From: Skeletonema tropicum
Taxonomy: Eukaryota > Bacillariophyta > Thalassiosirophyceae > Thalassiosirales > Thalassiosiraceae
Assembly (NCBI GenBank): GCA_037178625.1
Contig: CM074129.1
Coordinates: 2,790,001-2,854,000 of the forward strand
Length of the DNA: 64,000 bases
Reading direction: 5' to 3'
Positions 41,979 through 52,126 of this stretch are shown piece after piece. How positions within the stretch are numbered: position 1 is the first letter of the stretch; each line of letters begins with the position of its first letter. The position numbers were made by a program, and so were the translations under genes. Below the pieces are notes generated by a model, which saw only the letters and a list, made by a program, of their open reading frames with translations, was not told the origin of the DNA and ran no database searches.

Positions 41979-42424
41979 TTTGAAGAAGAGTAGGAGTAAT
42001 CTCCTCTGCGCTAAATGCACTTCCACAACCTTTCAATGGCAACAGCACTGTTAACTTCTTACTGGGGTAAGTGGTTGCTTCAAGCACATGACCTGAACCT
42101 CCGGCTTGGCATTAGTTCTTGCCATGTATTCTTATTGCTTCTCGTTGGCGAGTTGAACATTGTGGCTTCTGTCGTGTGGACGCCATTTTGATTGAGAGTT
42201 TCCTTCGCGACAGTCTTTCTTCTTTCTTCCAAACAGTTTTAAATGAGTGAGTTAAAAATAAAAAAAATGTGTGTGCTATTTACGCTACATAAACATAAAT
42301 ACCAGTATCACCGCTTTTAGGTGCAGAGGAACACAAAAATGAAAATCAGAATCAAGAATTCAAAGCTCTCTCTAGAGGATTTAGGATTACAATAGGCAGG
42401 TGCAACCGGGGGGCAAGATCGAAG
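41979..42424. other. Divergent 5' region
   Basis: This 446-bp gap is A/T-rich around 42240-42300 and separates the WW and SELENOF-like genes. No gene or clear motif is seen. Confidence 0.4.
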
Positions 42425-43054
42425 ATGACAATGTTGTTGACAATACTGCTGATGATGTTAGCGGCGGTAGCACTGCTACCAACAGCAGTCGAAGCCCAAA
42501 AAGTGTCTGAAAATTGGTGTCTAGAACGAGGCTTTGATCCAACTAATCTAAGCTGCGATACTTGCCGATTAATTGAAGAATCAACCACCATTCAAAAGCT
42601 GCAGAGAAAACAAAACATTGATATAGGGGAGGAATGCCGTCAATGCTGTCAGTTTCATAAGGTGAACCCTGTGCTTCATCCAGACTACTCTCTCCGTGGA
42701 AAATTTAAATACGCTTTGTTGACCTACAATGAGAGAAGTTTGGGTCAGTATGGGGAGATCAAAGATTTCTTAGAAAGAGACCTTGGCGATGTCTTATCAT
42801 TTAAAGGAGAAAGTAGATTCAAAGCTGTGGCATCTACAAAATCTTCAATTGACTCAGAAATGATGATGCAAATGATGATGATGGGAATAATGAATGGAGG
42901 AGGTGACCAGCCCAAATTGATGTTTTTTGACAAGCACAAGAAGGGAGGGTGGAGTGAAGAAGATGAAGAGGAAGCAGTTGAGGTAATAAAGCTCAGAGGT
43001 TGGAAAAGAGAAGACCTGAAAGATATGTTGATGACTTTATTGCCAAGTGCGTAA
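42425..43054 (+). CDS. SELENOF/Sep15-like ER protein lacking the redox Cys-x-Sec motif
   Basis: A signal peptide (residues 1-24, ending TAVEAQ) is followed by the Cys-rich module of the Sep15 family: CLERGFDPTNLSC-DTC (C32, C44, C47) and EECRQCCQ (C71, C74, C75). In animals and plants this module binds the glycoprotein folding sensor UGGT. The thioredoxin-like part then aligns as KYALLTYNERSLGQYGEIKDF, PKLMFFDKHKKGGWSEEDEE and a C-terminal helix. In Sep15 the strand ends in Cys-Gly-Sec; here the aligned residues are about Asn-Glu-Arg and no Cys or in-frame TGA is present. A Met-rich insert (about residues 146-156) is also unusual. It likely resides in the ER; redox activity is not expected. 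Confidence 0.72.
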   Translation: MTMLLTILLMMLAAVALLPTAVEAQKVSENWCLERGFDPTNLSCDTCRLIEESTTIQKLQRKQNIDIGEECRQCCQFHKVNPVLHPDYSLRGKFKYALLTYNERSLGQYGEIKDFLERDLGDVLSFKGESRFKAVASTKSSIDSEMMMQMMMMGIMNGGGDQPKLMFFDKHKKGGWSEEDEEEAVEVIKLRGWKREDLKDMLMTLLPSA

Positions 43055-43084
43055 TGACGCTGAAATCTAAAATAATCATACTTC

Positions 43085-44728
43085 CTATCTACCAAAGTTG
43101 CCAAAATCTGCAAACTGATTCGCATTTGATCCTGATCCACCTCGTTTCTGCTGTGCCTGGCCCATGGGAGACCCAAATTGGTTGCCCCCCTGCATCATAC
43201 CACCCCCTTGCATCATCATGTTGTTCATATTCATTTGCTGCATTTGATTCTGTTGCAGCTGCTGTTGCTGCATCATCGCCATTTGATTCATATTATTTCC
43301 CATCATGTTATTCATTCCCATTCCATTTTGCTGCTGATTCATTTGGCCCGTTCCATTTTGCATTCCCATGCCACTCTGCATGCCCATTGTCTGGTTCATA
43401 TTTCCACCCATGCCCATGTTATTCATTCCCATGTTATTCATTCCCATGTTATTCATTCCCATTTGCTGCTGATTCATCATGCCCATGTTGTTATTGTTCA
43501 TATTCATCATACCCATATTGTTGCCGCCTCCCAATTCCTCCTGCTATTTGCATGGGAAACATATTCTGCTGCATAGGGTTATGCTGCGCGCTGGGGCTGC
43601 TGAACATGGACATAATATCTGCATTACTCATTGTTTTCTTCTCGGGTTGCTGTTGTTGCTGCTGCTGAGGTGCTGCGGGTGCTGGATTTCGGAATTGGTG
43701 AAGACATATTGGCAAACATGTCTACAGCTGCCGGTGGTGCTGGTGGGGCCGCAGTTGGTGGTGCTGGTGCTGCAGCAACTGCAGGGGCGGAAGTTGCATT
43801 GGTCTGATTAAATGAAGTAGCAGCCTCAGCTGAAGTGAAGTCCCCAAAATCGAGCAGATCAGCAACAGGTTCAGGTGCTGCTACCGGTACCGGCACAGGG
43901 GCCTTCACAGGCTTGCTACGAGTAGAAGATGAACTACTACTACTCACTTTACCACCGGAACGATTTCTAGCAGCACGCTCTTCCACCCGTCTCCTTGCCG
44001 CATCGGATGGTGTACGATTACTCCGGCTAGATGCAAGACGACGCTGTACCCCCGCAATCACCTCTTCCTCCTCTTGCCCTCCCCCATTGCTCATTGATTG
44101 AGAAGCAGATTCGAAGGCTCTGGGATCGAAAAATTTGCGGCGCTCATATTTATCGCGGATGAAGCGTTCACGAACTGGTCCAGATGCAGAGTTGTTCGGT
44201 TTGTTAACGGTAAGATGAGCTTCAAAGATGGCATTAACTTTTGCATTTCCTCCATTTTCCATGGCCAGGACTTCCTTTTCTTTCCCTACAGAGTTTGATT
44301 CACGAGTATATATTTCAAATAATTGGATATAAGTATCTGACAAACGTATTGATTCATGATAATGAAGCAACAAAGTCACACCTTGAGAAGAACTCACATT
44401 GATCTAAATTGACACTCCTCACAAAACTAATATGAACTCCCAACCTTCTATGACTACCACTGCATTCTAAACAGCAAAATGCCCCCATGGGCAAAGATCC
44501 AGCTGGTGCGCCGGGCGGTGGTACGATGAGGGAAGCCCATCGTGGTTGGCGCTCGGGACAGTCACTACACACTTGATTTTCTGGTTTGAGCATTAAAGCC
44601 TTTAGCCTGTACGATACAAGGGACGATTGGTTAGAAAGAGGGGGCTGGAGAGAGATATTATTTTACGATCGCAGGCAAATAGGCGTGGGTACAATAACTT
44701 ACCGGCGCTTAAATTCTGCTTGAGACAT
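43085..44728 (-). CDS. ArfGAP (SMAP-like) with Met/Asn/Gln-rich tail (3 exons)
   Basis: Exon 1 is 44728-44703 (MSQAEFKRR), exon 2 is 44606-44398 and exon 3 is 44285-43085. Introns are 96 and 112 bp with GT-AG ends. The spliced N-terminus KALMLKPENQVCSDCPERQP is followed by CLECSGSHRRLG, giving the CX2C-X-CX2C zinc finger and catalytic Arg of ArfGAPs, then VNLDQWKEKEVLAMENGGN. It stimulates GTP hydrolysis on Arf and so controls coat recycling. After an Ala/Pro-rich region there are Gln, then MGMNN-type repeats (about 43085-43530). Frame breaks with one surplus base each are inferred near 43683-43691 and 43530-43538. With the Sec7 factor it represents both halves of an Arf cycle. Confidence 0.9.
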
Positions 44729-44779
44729 TGTGATTTGATAAAGACTTGTGTATGAAAAGTGAAAATGCAATTTACAGAA

Positions 44780-45031
44780 TCAATTTGCTGCCAATCCCTT
44801 GTCGACAACAGATTTAAGTAAGCAGGCTATGGTTAAGCGTAGCGGCGTTGCCCGGCCGTCATTGAGCACTTGCGCTTCGGCTTGCTTTTTGGAGTTTGGC
44901 TCGCCGGATTTGAATTTGTGTAAACGGGATGATGTTGCAATAGGCACCTTCACATCGATCATCGACATTGAAATCGAAAATGGAAATGGAGGTGGACTAT
45001 GAGATGGATCTCGGATCTCATATCCTCCCAT
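44780..45031 (-). CDS. Possible 83-residue protein between two divergent genes
   Basis: A frame with its own ATG at 45031 (MGGYEIRDPSHSPPP) fits exactly between the ArfGAP start (44728) and the zinc-finger gene start (45084). The product is balanced in composition: SRLHKFKSGEPNSKKQAEAQ, then an amphipathic end LTIACLLKSVVDKGL. I recognise no family. A frame on the other strand overlaps it and looks weaker. It could also be part of the promoter of its neighbours. Confidence 0.35.
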   Translation of the reverse strand: MGGYEIRDPSHSPPPFPFSISMSMIDVKVPIATSSRLHKFKSGEPNSKKQAEAQVLNDGRATPLRLTIACLLKSVVDKGLAAN

Positions 45032-45083
45032 AGCTAAAAGACCAGTTGCCTTGAGGAGTCAGTTCGGACTAAGCCTTTACACC

Positions 45084-47272
45084 ATGAGTAATAACCTGGT
45101 CACCCTCTACCGCTGCGATGTCTGTCACAAGGCCAGCTTCCCCACAATGGAAGAAGCGATTGCGCACGAGACACAATGTGCCATTACCCACGCTGCTGCT
45201 TCTAATGCTGCCCCACCTCCTCCACAGCCTCAGCCTCAGGCACCTGCTCCACAACCACCAGTGGTCCATAATCCTCCACCACCACCTCCTCGTCCTACAG
45301 AAAAAGTCGAACGTGTCAAATATTTCAAGTGTTCCAACTGCAAAATATTATTCACCGACAGGGCCGAGGCCCGTATCCACGAATCAAAATGTACCGAGCC
45401 CGTGTGGTTCAGTTGTCGGGTGTGCAAAATCATGAGGTTTTCCAAAGCGACCACATTGATAGAGCATGAGCGCATTTGTAAGGGTCCTGTTCCTCTAACG
45501 CGTAAAGATTTGCCATTGGCAAGTGAAATTTTGAAACAAAAGGAAAAGGACAATGGTAATGCCGATAAGTCTGATGACTCGTCTGTAGAAATTATTGAGC
45601 CGCCCATCAGGAAGAATAATAGGCCGAAGGTGGTGCCAAATCCAGTATGTCCTCCTGCCCCTCAAAGCATGGAAGGGTCAAATAATAAGGGTGGCTCCTC
45701 AGCAAACTCGGTAAAACCGATTGAGCCTCCCGTCAAAGTTACAGCGCCTTTACCGCCATCAGCTACAGCCCTCAGCTACAGCTAGTGAGCCTACACAAAA
45801 AGAATCTAATTACATAACTTGCTGGACTTGTGATGTATGCAAAGTTGCTCACTTCAAAACATACAAGGAGGCAGAAGAACATGAAATCCAGTGCAAGATT
45901 GACATGGAAAATAAGAGGAAAAAGGAGGCAACGCCTCCTAAAAAGCAAGCAAATAAAGGGATGGAAAATCTCAGTGATTCACGTCAACCAGCCAAGAATG
46001 TGGAACTCTTCTCCCCCTTTGTCCAAAGTGTGACTGATTCAGCCTGACTTTGAAAGGATCTCCAACTGTCATGCTGCCATTCTACAGTCAGTGAAGCTCC
46101 TACATCATCCATTCAACGGCTCTGTGGCCCTTCAATGTCAATATTGCAACCAGGGAATGTCGACTACTTGGACATACAAGAAGATGACTGAAATGCTCCC
46201 CGTTCTAGTATGCAACCACATCCTTGAATGTCAAAATGCACCTGCCGAAGTTGTAGAGTCCATGCAAGAGCACATTACAAACATTCTAGATAAATCATCC
46301 GAGATTGTTGGGGAATTATCCTTCGGAAAGTTCTTGGAGTCGTTTTTGCTCTCCAACGGTATTGTGGAAGGTGCCATTAAGGGCGATAAGCAATTGGTTG
46401 TAATGCCGGATGATAAGTTCAAGAAAATTAAGGGGTGTGCGATGAGCAAACGTGGTAGACAGGCTTCTTCCAATACGGCGCTTATCGGGTCAAAGAAGGG
46501 GAAGAGGCAGGACGGCTCCTCGGCTGAAAGCTCTCCATCTGCGAAACGACGGAAGGTACAACCAGTCCATGAAGAAATCAAAATTGGTGATATGGACTGT
46601 CAGTTACATTATGAGGGTGGACGTTCGATGTATGTTGGGCCACTGGATGGGCTACCGTTTTTAACATCGCTGCTCCAAAAGGATGCAAAATATCTTCACC
46701 CCTCTCAGAAACTTCTCCTTGCCCAGCTTGAGATATTCGAGTTATCTCCCAAGATAATGAAAGGTGCAACTGAAGGATCGTTAGGGCTGCGTTGTCAGAA
46801 CTGCGTTACGGAAAAGAATGGTTGCTCTTTTATGAAACTCACATCTGTCAATGCTCTTGCCCGTGATGTACTTTTGTTCGGGAAAGAGCATGTTGTCAAA
46901 TGTATCAAAAAGCAAAAGGTAACAAAGCAAATTAACGAGGCTCTGGCTTCAGGGGATGGCGAGCTGTCCAAGTACTGTAAGTTGCTAACGAATTTGTACT
47001 GTTTGGAAGAGGGTCAGGTTGGTGGGAAAGTTCATGTCAAATTTGGTGAGTGCCCTAAAATTCCTTCTGGGTACAGTCTTGTATGTGACATTGATTTTCG
47101 ATCAATTCTTCAAGAAGCCGAGAAAAACCGCATGAAGGCAAGTAGTGATGTTGGCGAGTCGTCATCCAATGTCCCTCATAAAGTGCCACCACAAGATGAG
47201 TTGAAAGCACCAGCACAAGCGCCTGTAGTTGCGCCAGTATCAAAACCAGTCGTTGCAGCAGATGCAATGTAA
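45084..47272 (+). CDS. Protein with four C2HC zinc fingers and a C-terminal Cys-rich region
   Basis: The start chosen is the ATG at 45084. Four fingers share the pattern C-x2-C-x12/13-H-E-x2-C: CDVCHKASF...HETQC, CSNCKILF...HESKC, CRVCKIMRF...HERIC and CDVCKVAHF...HEIQC. The first and second are separated by a Pro/Gln linker. The second half has two more Cys-rich segments (LQCQYCNQGM...CNHILEC; LRCQNCVTEKNGC...HVVKC) and a KKGKRQDG/AKRRK basic patch that could be nuclear localisation. One surplus base is inferred at about 45768-45772 (C3) and one at about 46029-46037. After the latter, IQPDFERISNCHAAI continues. It is probably a nuclear DNA- or protein-binding factor of a diatom-specific family. 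Confidence 0.78.
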
Positions 47273-47471
47273 TCACGAACCTTCATTAAAATAAAATTTA
47301 CACATTAATCTTCAAGTCAGACAATATACCTGCGACAATCTCATGACTGAACTCTTGGCTAAAGGCAAATCATCAAGGCAAATGATCAAGCTTTTGGAGT
47401 GGAAAATCACTATGATTAACTTAAATACTTGACCTTCAACATCAAATCCTCAAAACAAACGATGATCTTCT

Positions 47472-48694
47472 CTACACAAGAGGAACATGTCCAGTCGAAC
47501 CATATTTCTCAATATATTCTTTTTGTTTGCTTCGCAAGAGCTCTTGCCAAAGGAGAACGTTCTGCTGCCAATTGTCCCCAAGAAGATCCTCCCAAAGACA
47601 CTGCTCCCTGCGCTGGAGTTGGTGCCGCTTCAACAGCAGCAGGTTCTGGTGCCACTGGTGCTGGAGTAGCAGCAGCAGCAACAGGAGATGGTGCAGCAGC
47701 CGCCGCCGCCACAACAGGTTCTGGAGCCTTCACTTCTTCCACCGCAGGAGTAGGAGCAACCGAAGCCTCCGTGGCCGCAGAATCCGGAGCACTTCCGCAA
47801 CAAAGTCCTTAAACGCGGCAACATCCTCCTCCTCTTCCACAGTCACCATAATAGGGACACCTACCGCCACTTCTCCCGATCCAGCCTCCACCATGATTTT
47901 TCCTACGACACCATCATCTTGTGCTTCAAAGTCAATTGTTGCTTTGTCTGTTTCGATCACGGCTAGTGAGTCTCCTGCGGAGAATGATTCTCCCTCAGGC
48001 GACATTCCATTTGGATATAGTTCCAGCCTCCATGGTTGGTGATAGGGCGGGCATACCCACGACAATATGGTAGGGTAAATCTTCCGCAGGAGTTGCTGGC
48101 GCAGCTGCAGCAGCTGGAGGTGCAGCCTCAGCTGGAGCAGATTCCGCAGCTCCACCACCACCACCACCACCTCCAGCAGCATCCGGTACAAAATTGGCAA
48201 ACGACGCCACATCCTCCTCCTCCTCCACAGTCACCATAATCGGAACACCACAATCCACTTCCCCCCCTCCTTCTTGCGCCAAAATCTTGGCCACCACACC
48301 ATCATCCTGCGCTTCAAAGTCAATCGTGGCCTTATCTGTCTCGATTACCTGCGAGGGAATCGCCAGCCGAGAAAGATTCTCCCTCGGCCACATTCCATTT
48401 GGAGATGGAGCCGGATGTCATTGTGGGGGAGAGGGCGGGCATGCCGACTACTATGTGGTAGGGGAGTTCATCGCTTGACATCCATCTTTGTTGTTGAGTT
48501 GATGTCAGGGAGGATGATTGAAACAATGATTGTTCATGTGTTGTGTTGTGATTGGAACTCCATGATGGTGATGCTTGTGTTAAGGAAACGAAGCAACGCT
48601 TTGATGATCTGCAGTTCGCGGCGACCCCTCTTCGTATGGAGGCACTCCGTCTGCTGCTATTGATGAGGATTCGACGTGTGCTGGATGATATCAT
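47472..48694 (-). CDS. Two-lipoyl-domain subunit of pyruvate dehydrogenase complex, E2/E3BP-like
   Basis: A basic, Ser/Arg-rich mitochondrial presequence (MISSSTRRILINSSRRSASI) leads to two lipoyl domains. Each has MPALSPTM at the start and the lipoyl-lysine motif VIETDKATIDFEAQDDG, separated by Gly/Ala/Pro linkers. After a long Ala/Pro linker comes a short segment, ERSPLARALAKQTK, that resembles the beginning of the E3-binding domain. The protein then ends EKYGSTGHVPLV. The catalytic acyltransferase domain of E2 is absent from this gene, like the yeast E3-binding protein Pdx1. Four frame breaks are inferred: surplus bases near 48345-48350, 47995-48000 and 47519-47524, and one missing near 47784-47789. 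Confidence 0.85.
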
Positions 48695-48998
48695 GGTTAC
48701 AAATCCTGCCTATCTACCAACGGCAACGGAGAAAAATGAAAGCATCATCGTCGATTTGCAAAGATTTTGCGGCGGCCGAGCGCCGGCATTTGAGTTCGCG
48801 AGGGCGCGCCAAATAAGAAAGGTAAACCGGGCGCGCGCTTTTGTTGCCGCCAAGAAACATGCCGCAAGACGCAAGATGATGTTGATGTTGCCCCTGTTGT
48901 ATTGCCTGCATCAAGGGCCTACATCATAATGCCATACGCCGATGTCAGTTGTGTGGTCCTCCGCCTTGTTCTTTAAATCTGCTGATAAGCTGTAGAGT
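48695..48998. other. Divergent 5' region, GC-rich centre
   Basis: The 304-bp gap between the lipoyl protein and FMO genes has a GC-rich core (about 48765-48850) with several GGCGCGC-type words. No gene is seen. Confidence 0.4.
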
Positions 48999-51014
48999 AT
49001 GATTGACGTCGCAATCATCGGCGCCGGATCAGCAGGTCTCGTCGCCGCAAGGCACTTGATTAGTGCTGGTCTACGCCCTGTTCTATTTGAGGCAGCCAAG
49101 ACGATTGGAGGAGCATGGACGCCATCATCATCTGTATTACTGCAATCATCACCTGGCAAGCGACCACCACAAGATCATCCAGCAAGCAAAATGTGGAGTG
49201 GAATGAGAACGAATCTATCCAAATATACTTGTCAGTTTACAGATTTTCCTTGGCCAGAGGGGACAAGCACCTTTCCGACAGTGGAAGAGATGCATGACTA
49301 TCTACAGAGTTATTCAGAGACATTTCTTCATGAAGATCCATCTTCTTGCGAGTTTCTACTGCAATGTCGGGTAACCAATATTGAGAAATTGCAGAATTGC
49401 AACATGGCACCGTTAAGTCCAGATAATGAAGAGGCAAATTACAAAGTAGAATGGTTAGATGTGACTACGCAAACAACACATTGTCGTGATTTTGGAGGCG
49501 TGGTGATTGCAAGTGGCTTCTTTCACACTCCATGCATGCCTTCCTTTCTCAGCGACAATAGCAATAGCAATAATGAATCCAGTGGCAAAAAGCCTCAAAT
49601 AATGCATTCTTCGCAATATCAAACGCATCAACAATTCAAAGGAAAGAATGTTGCTGTAGTTGGAGGCTCCTTCAGTGCATTAGAAATTGCATCAGATGTG
49701 TCCAAGTCAGCAGCTCGTGTTGTCAGTATACTACCTTCCATTCCATGGGTGATACCTCGTTGGATCTACAAATTTCATCCATTGCTATCATCAGAATCAT
49801 TCGGAAAAGACAAAACCATTACTATACTTCCATCTGATCTCGCACTGTATCAAAGAACACAACCGTTCCGAGGTGAAGTTACAACGCCAACACCGGAGCT
49901 TTTTCAAGAACGGCATCAATACGTGCAGTCTCTTGTAGGACGGAAGCAACGTGACTCTCCGTTGGGTGAACCAACGAATTGGAATGAGCCTACGATTGTT
50001 GCAATAAGCGATGAATACGTCGATCTTGTGAATGAAGAAAAGATACATGCGATTCAAGGCCGATTGGTGGGGATAAATGACGATGGCATGTTGCAATTAG
50101 ATTCCACTACCAATGCAAACGATGCACTCACTGATATTGACTATGTCATTTGTGCAACAGGTTACAAACCCAACCTGCAAAATTTTCTATCATCCGAAAT
50201 TCTGTCTACGCTTGACTACGATCAAGAAGATAAATTCAGTCCTTTGACTCTTGCATATGATACTTTGCACCCTTCCTTACCCAACTTGGCATTTTGTGGA
50301 CTATATAAAGGTCCATATATGGGTGTGATGGACCTGCAAGCGCGGCTAGCTGCAAAGCTTATGAGTGGCTCAATATCGATAGAAGATGAAGCATACAAGT
50401 CAGCCTTAAAGACATGCGAAACTATGCGAAAGTCTACTCCTCGTCAACAATTCCCTCACTTTTATCCCGACTTTATGGATACACTTGCCCAAGTGCTGAA
50501 TCAGGGAGCTTCAGACTGTGATGGAAAGTTTGGCATTGTTGTCCCACCACTGTATCAGAAGGATGAACGTCTGAGAGAACAGTGTCGGCTTGATCTTGAA
50601 CGGGAAATCAAGAGAGGCCAGGATGGTAGCCGAATGCCCAAGCTCGTGTTGAGTTCAATTCTTGGCAGTTGGTCTTATGATAGAAAGATTGTGCATTTGC
50701 AGTCTGGGAAACACGAACACGTGTCTGGCACAGTCAAGTATTCCAAATATTGGACAAGAGACTGTGACGAAGATGACGAAATGGCTTCTCCTCAAGGCGT
50801 GGACAACCCTGTCCTCTACCGCGAAGATGGCGTGTACGAATTCTCCCCAACGCAAAAGTTTGACGTATTCAGAGAATATGAGTATGAAGTCAAGAATGAC
50901 GCATTAGAGATTTACTTTGTGGAAGGCGGCAAAAGGGCTCATATGTTCCTAAGTCTTAAATTCGTACCAACTGTAGAAGAAGAAGGGTGGACAGTGGGTG
51001 AAAGCGACATCTGA
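48999..51014 (+). CDS. Flavin-containing monooxygenase with an extra C-terminal domain
   Basis: An intact 671-codon exon. The FAD-binding GAGSAG motif is at residues 8-13 and is followed by LFEAAKTIGGAW. The NADPH-binding motif NVAVVGGSFSALEIA comes next, then the family's ATGY-type motif DYVICATGYKPN. The closing part, CGLYKGPYMGVMDLQARLAA, is also FMO-like. The enzyme should oxygenate soft nucleophiles (N or S) with NADPH and O2. From about residue 545 a separate domain appears: SILGSWSYDRKI, SGTVKYSKYW, LYREDGVYEF, VFREYEYEV and IYFVEG. This looks like a lipocalin-type beta barrel of the DUF6314 kind; the assignment is from memory of the motif order. There is no targeting peptide. Confidence 0.92.
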   Translation: MIDVAIIGAGSAGLVAARHLISAGLRPVLFEAAKTIGGAWTPSSSVLLQSSPGKRPPQDHPASKMWSGMRTNLSKYTCQFTDFPWPEGTSTFPTVEEMHDYLQSYSETFLHEDPSSCEFLLQCRVTNIEKLQNCNMAPLSPDNEEANYKVEWLDVTTQTTHCRDFGGVVIASGFFHTPCMPSFLSDNSNSNNESSGKKPQIMHSSQYQTHQQFKGKNVAVVGGSFSALEIASDVSKSAARVVSILPSIPWVIPRWIYKFHPLLSSESFGKDKTITILPSDLALYQRTQPFRGEVTTPTPELFQERHQYVQSLVGRKQRDSPLGEPTNWNEPTIVAISDEYVDLVNEEKIHAIQGRLVGINDDGMLQLDSTTNANDALTDIDYVICATGYKPNLQNFLSSEILSTLDYDQEDKFSPLTLAYDTLHPSLPNLAFCGLYKGPYMGVMDLQARLAAKLMSGSISIEDEAYKSALKTCETMRKSTPRQQFPHFYPDFMDTLAQVLNQGASDCDGKFGIVVPPLYQKDERLREQCRLDLEREIKRGQDGSRMPKLVLSSILGSWSYDRKIVHLQSGKHEHVSGTVKYSKYWTRDCDEDDEMASPQGVDNPVLYREDGVYEFSPTQKFDVFREYEYEVKNDALEIYFVEGGKRAHMFLSLKFVPTVEEEGWTVGESDI

Positions 51015-51386
51015 TCATCTGTGCATAAAAGACTTGTACTCGGCGACATTTCGTGTCAAATTAAATGGACCTATCTGCAAGTGAGATTATAATCAAATAC
51101 CGAGTAAAAGGTCCGGCTAAGGATTATGAGTCAACAACCATACTGCTTCCCGTGGCAGGGCAGCGAGCAGTAAGGTGAGACGCTTAAAAACTCTAAAATC
51201 CTAACTCCCTCTATCTTATGAATTATGCTTCTCTTGTGTATTTGTACAATTTATTTGAGGTAGCATACATTATCATACCATTGGCCGCATTGTTGAGCCA
51301 TACGATGCAACAGTCTTTTTTCCCTGCTAATTCATCTTCACTTGTACATTCCCATTTCAGCGTAGGGGGTGACAGACTCTGTCTCC
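51015..51386. other. Convergent 3' gap
   Basis: A 372-bp stretch lies between the convergent FMO and STIMATE-like genes. A plus-strand frame (51218-51403) encodes nothing recognisable. No other feature is seen. Confidence 0.4.
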
Positions 51387-52126
51387 TCAGCCCTTGGTAC
51401 TGACTGAGGGCAACTCATTCGTACTTTCGTCATGAGCTCCTTTGTGATGTGCACCCGCCTTGAGATAAGAATCTGTGATCCAAAAGTATATAATATTCAG
51501 AACTCCAGGGAAGAATATCATGACAAACAAGAGTTCAAACCGAATATTGGATTGGAGAGGAGCGAACATGACTTGACCAATCCATGCTAACGGAGTCGAT
51601 GTAAGCCACATAATAACACAAATGATCACCTTGACAAGTGTCAGAATGATAATCCAAGCAATCATTTGCATGGCCCAATGCATCAACCCCTCTCTGCCAA
51701 CGTACACACCGGAGTTTTTCAGCGAAGTCCAATTGAAATATGTGGCGAGCTTTTCAAGCCAGTCTAAAAAGACAATAGTAATCACAAGCCCCAAGGTTGT
51801 GTCGATGACATAATTGAATGGCATACCAGGCACACTCATCATCTAGAGTGTGTTCTCCCCCCATCGTATTTCCAGGCAATGATTGCTGATATTACCATGT
51901 TCAAAACATGTGCATAAGCAGCTCCAAACGCTTGCTTGGACACATCTAAGAACCATGTGAGGAACTTTCTCCTCGGTTTCTCTTGTAGCCGTTTCACCCA
52001 TAAAGAAGCGAGGGCAAATGCTGCTAAGAGACCCTGAACAAAGGAAGTAAAAGCGTCTTCTGTCGAGTAAATTTGGCATACTGGCTCTGCCTCAACTGGT
52101 TCTGCGTAGTAGTCGTCATTGGCCAT
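51387..52126 (-). CDS. STIMATE/TMEM110-family membrane protein, two frame breaks
   Basis: The N-terminal part (MANDDYYAEPVEAEP) leads to a membrane helix and the family motif WFLDVSKQAFGAAYAHVLN. After one surplus base near 51841-51846 the sequence runs DDECAWYAI, and after a second near 51813-51820 it runs NYVIDTTLGLVITIVFLDWL. Both are conserved blocks of the family. Further helices follow (QMIAWIIILTLVKVIICVIM; FFPGVLNIIYFWITDSYLK). In animals STIMATE sits at ER-plasma-membrane junctions and promotes STIM1-Orai calcium entry; yeast and algal homologues are vacuolar or ER proteins of unknown role. The Asp/Lys-rich tail ends ELPSVSTKG. Confidence 0.84.

Noticed and set aside
41979..42026. 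N-terminal extension of the WW protein from a GTG codon
   Set aside because: The first ATG of the frame is at 41978; the extra 16 codons have no support.
47472..48694. Lipoyl gene as a pseudogene
   Set aside because: Apart from single-base indels the protein is conserved, including both lipoyl-lysine motifs, with few in-frame stops caused by substitution.
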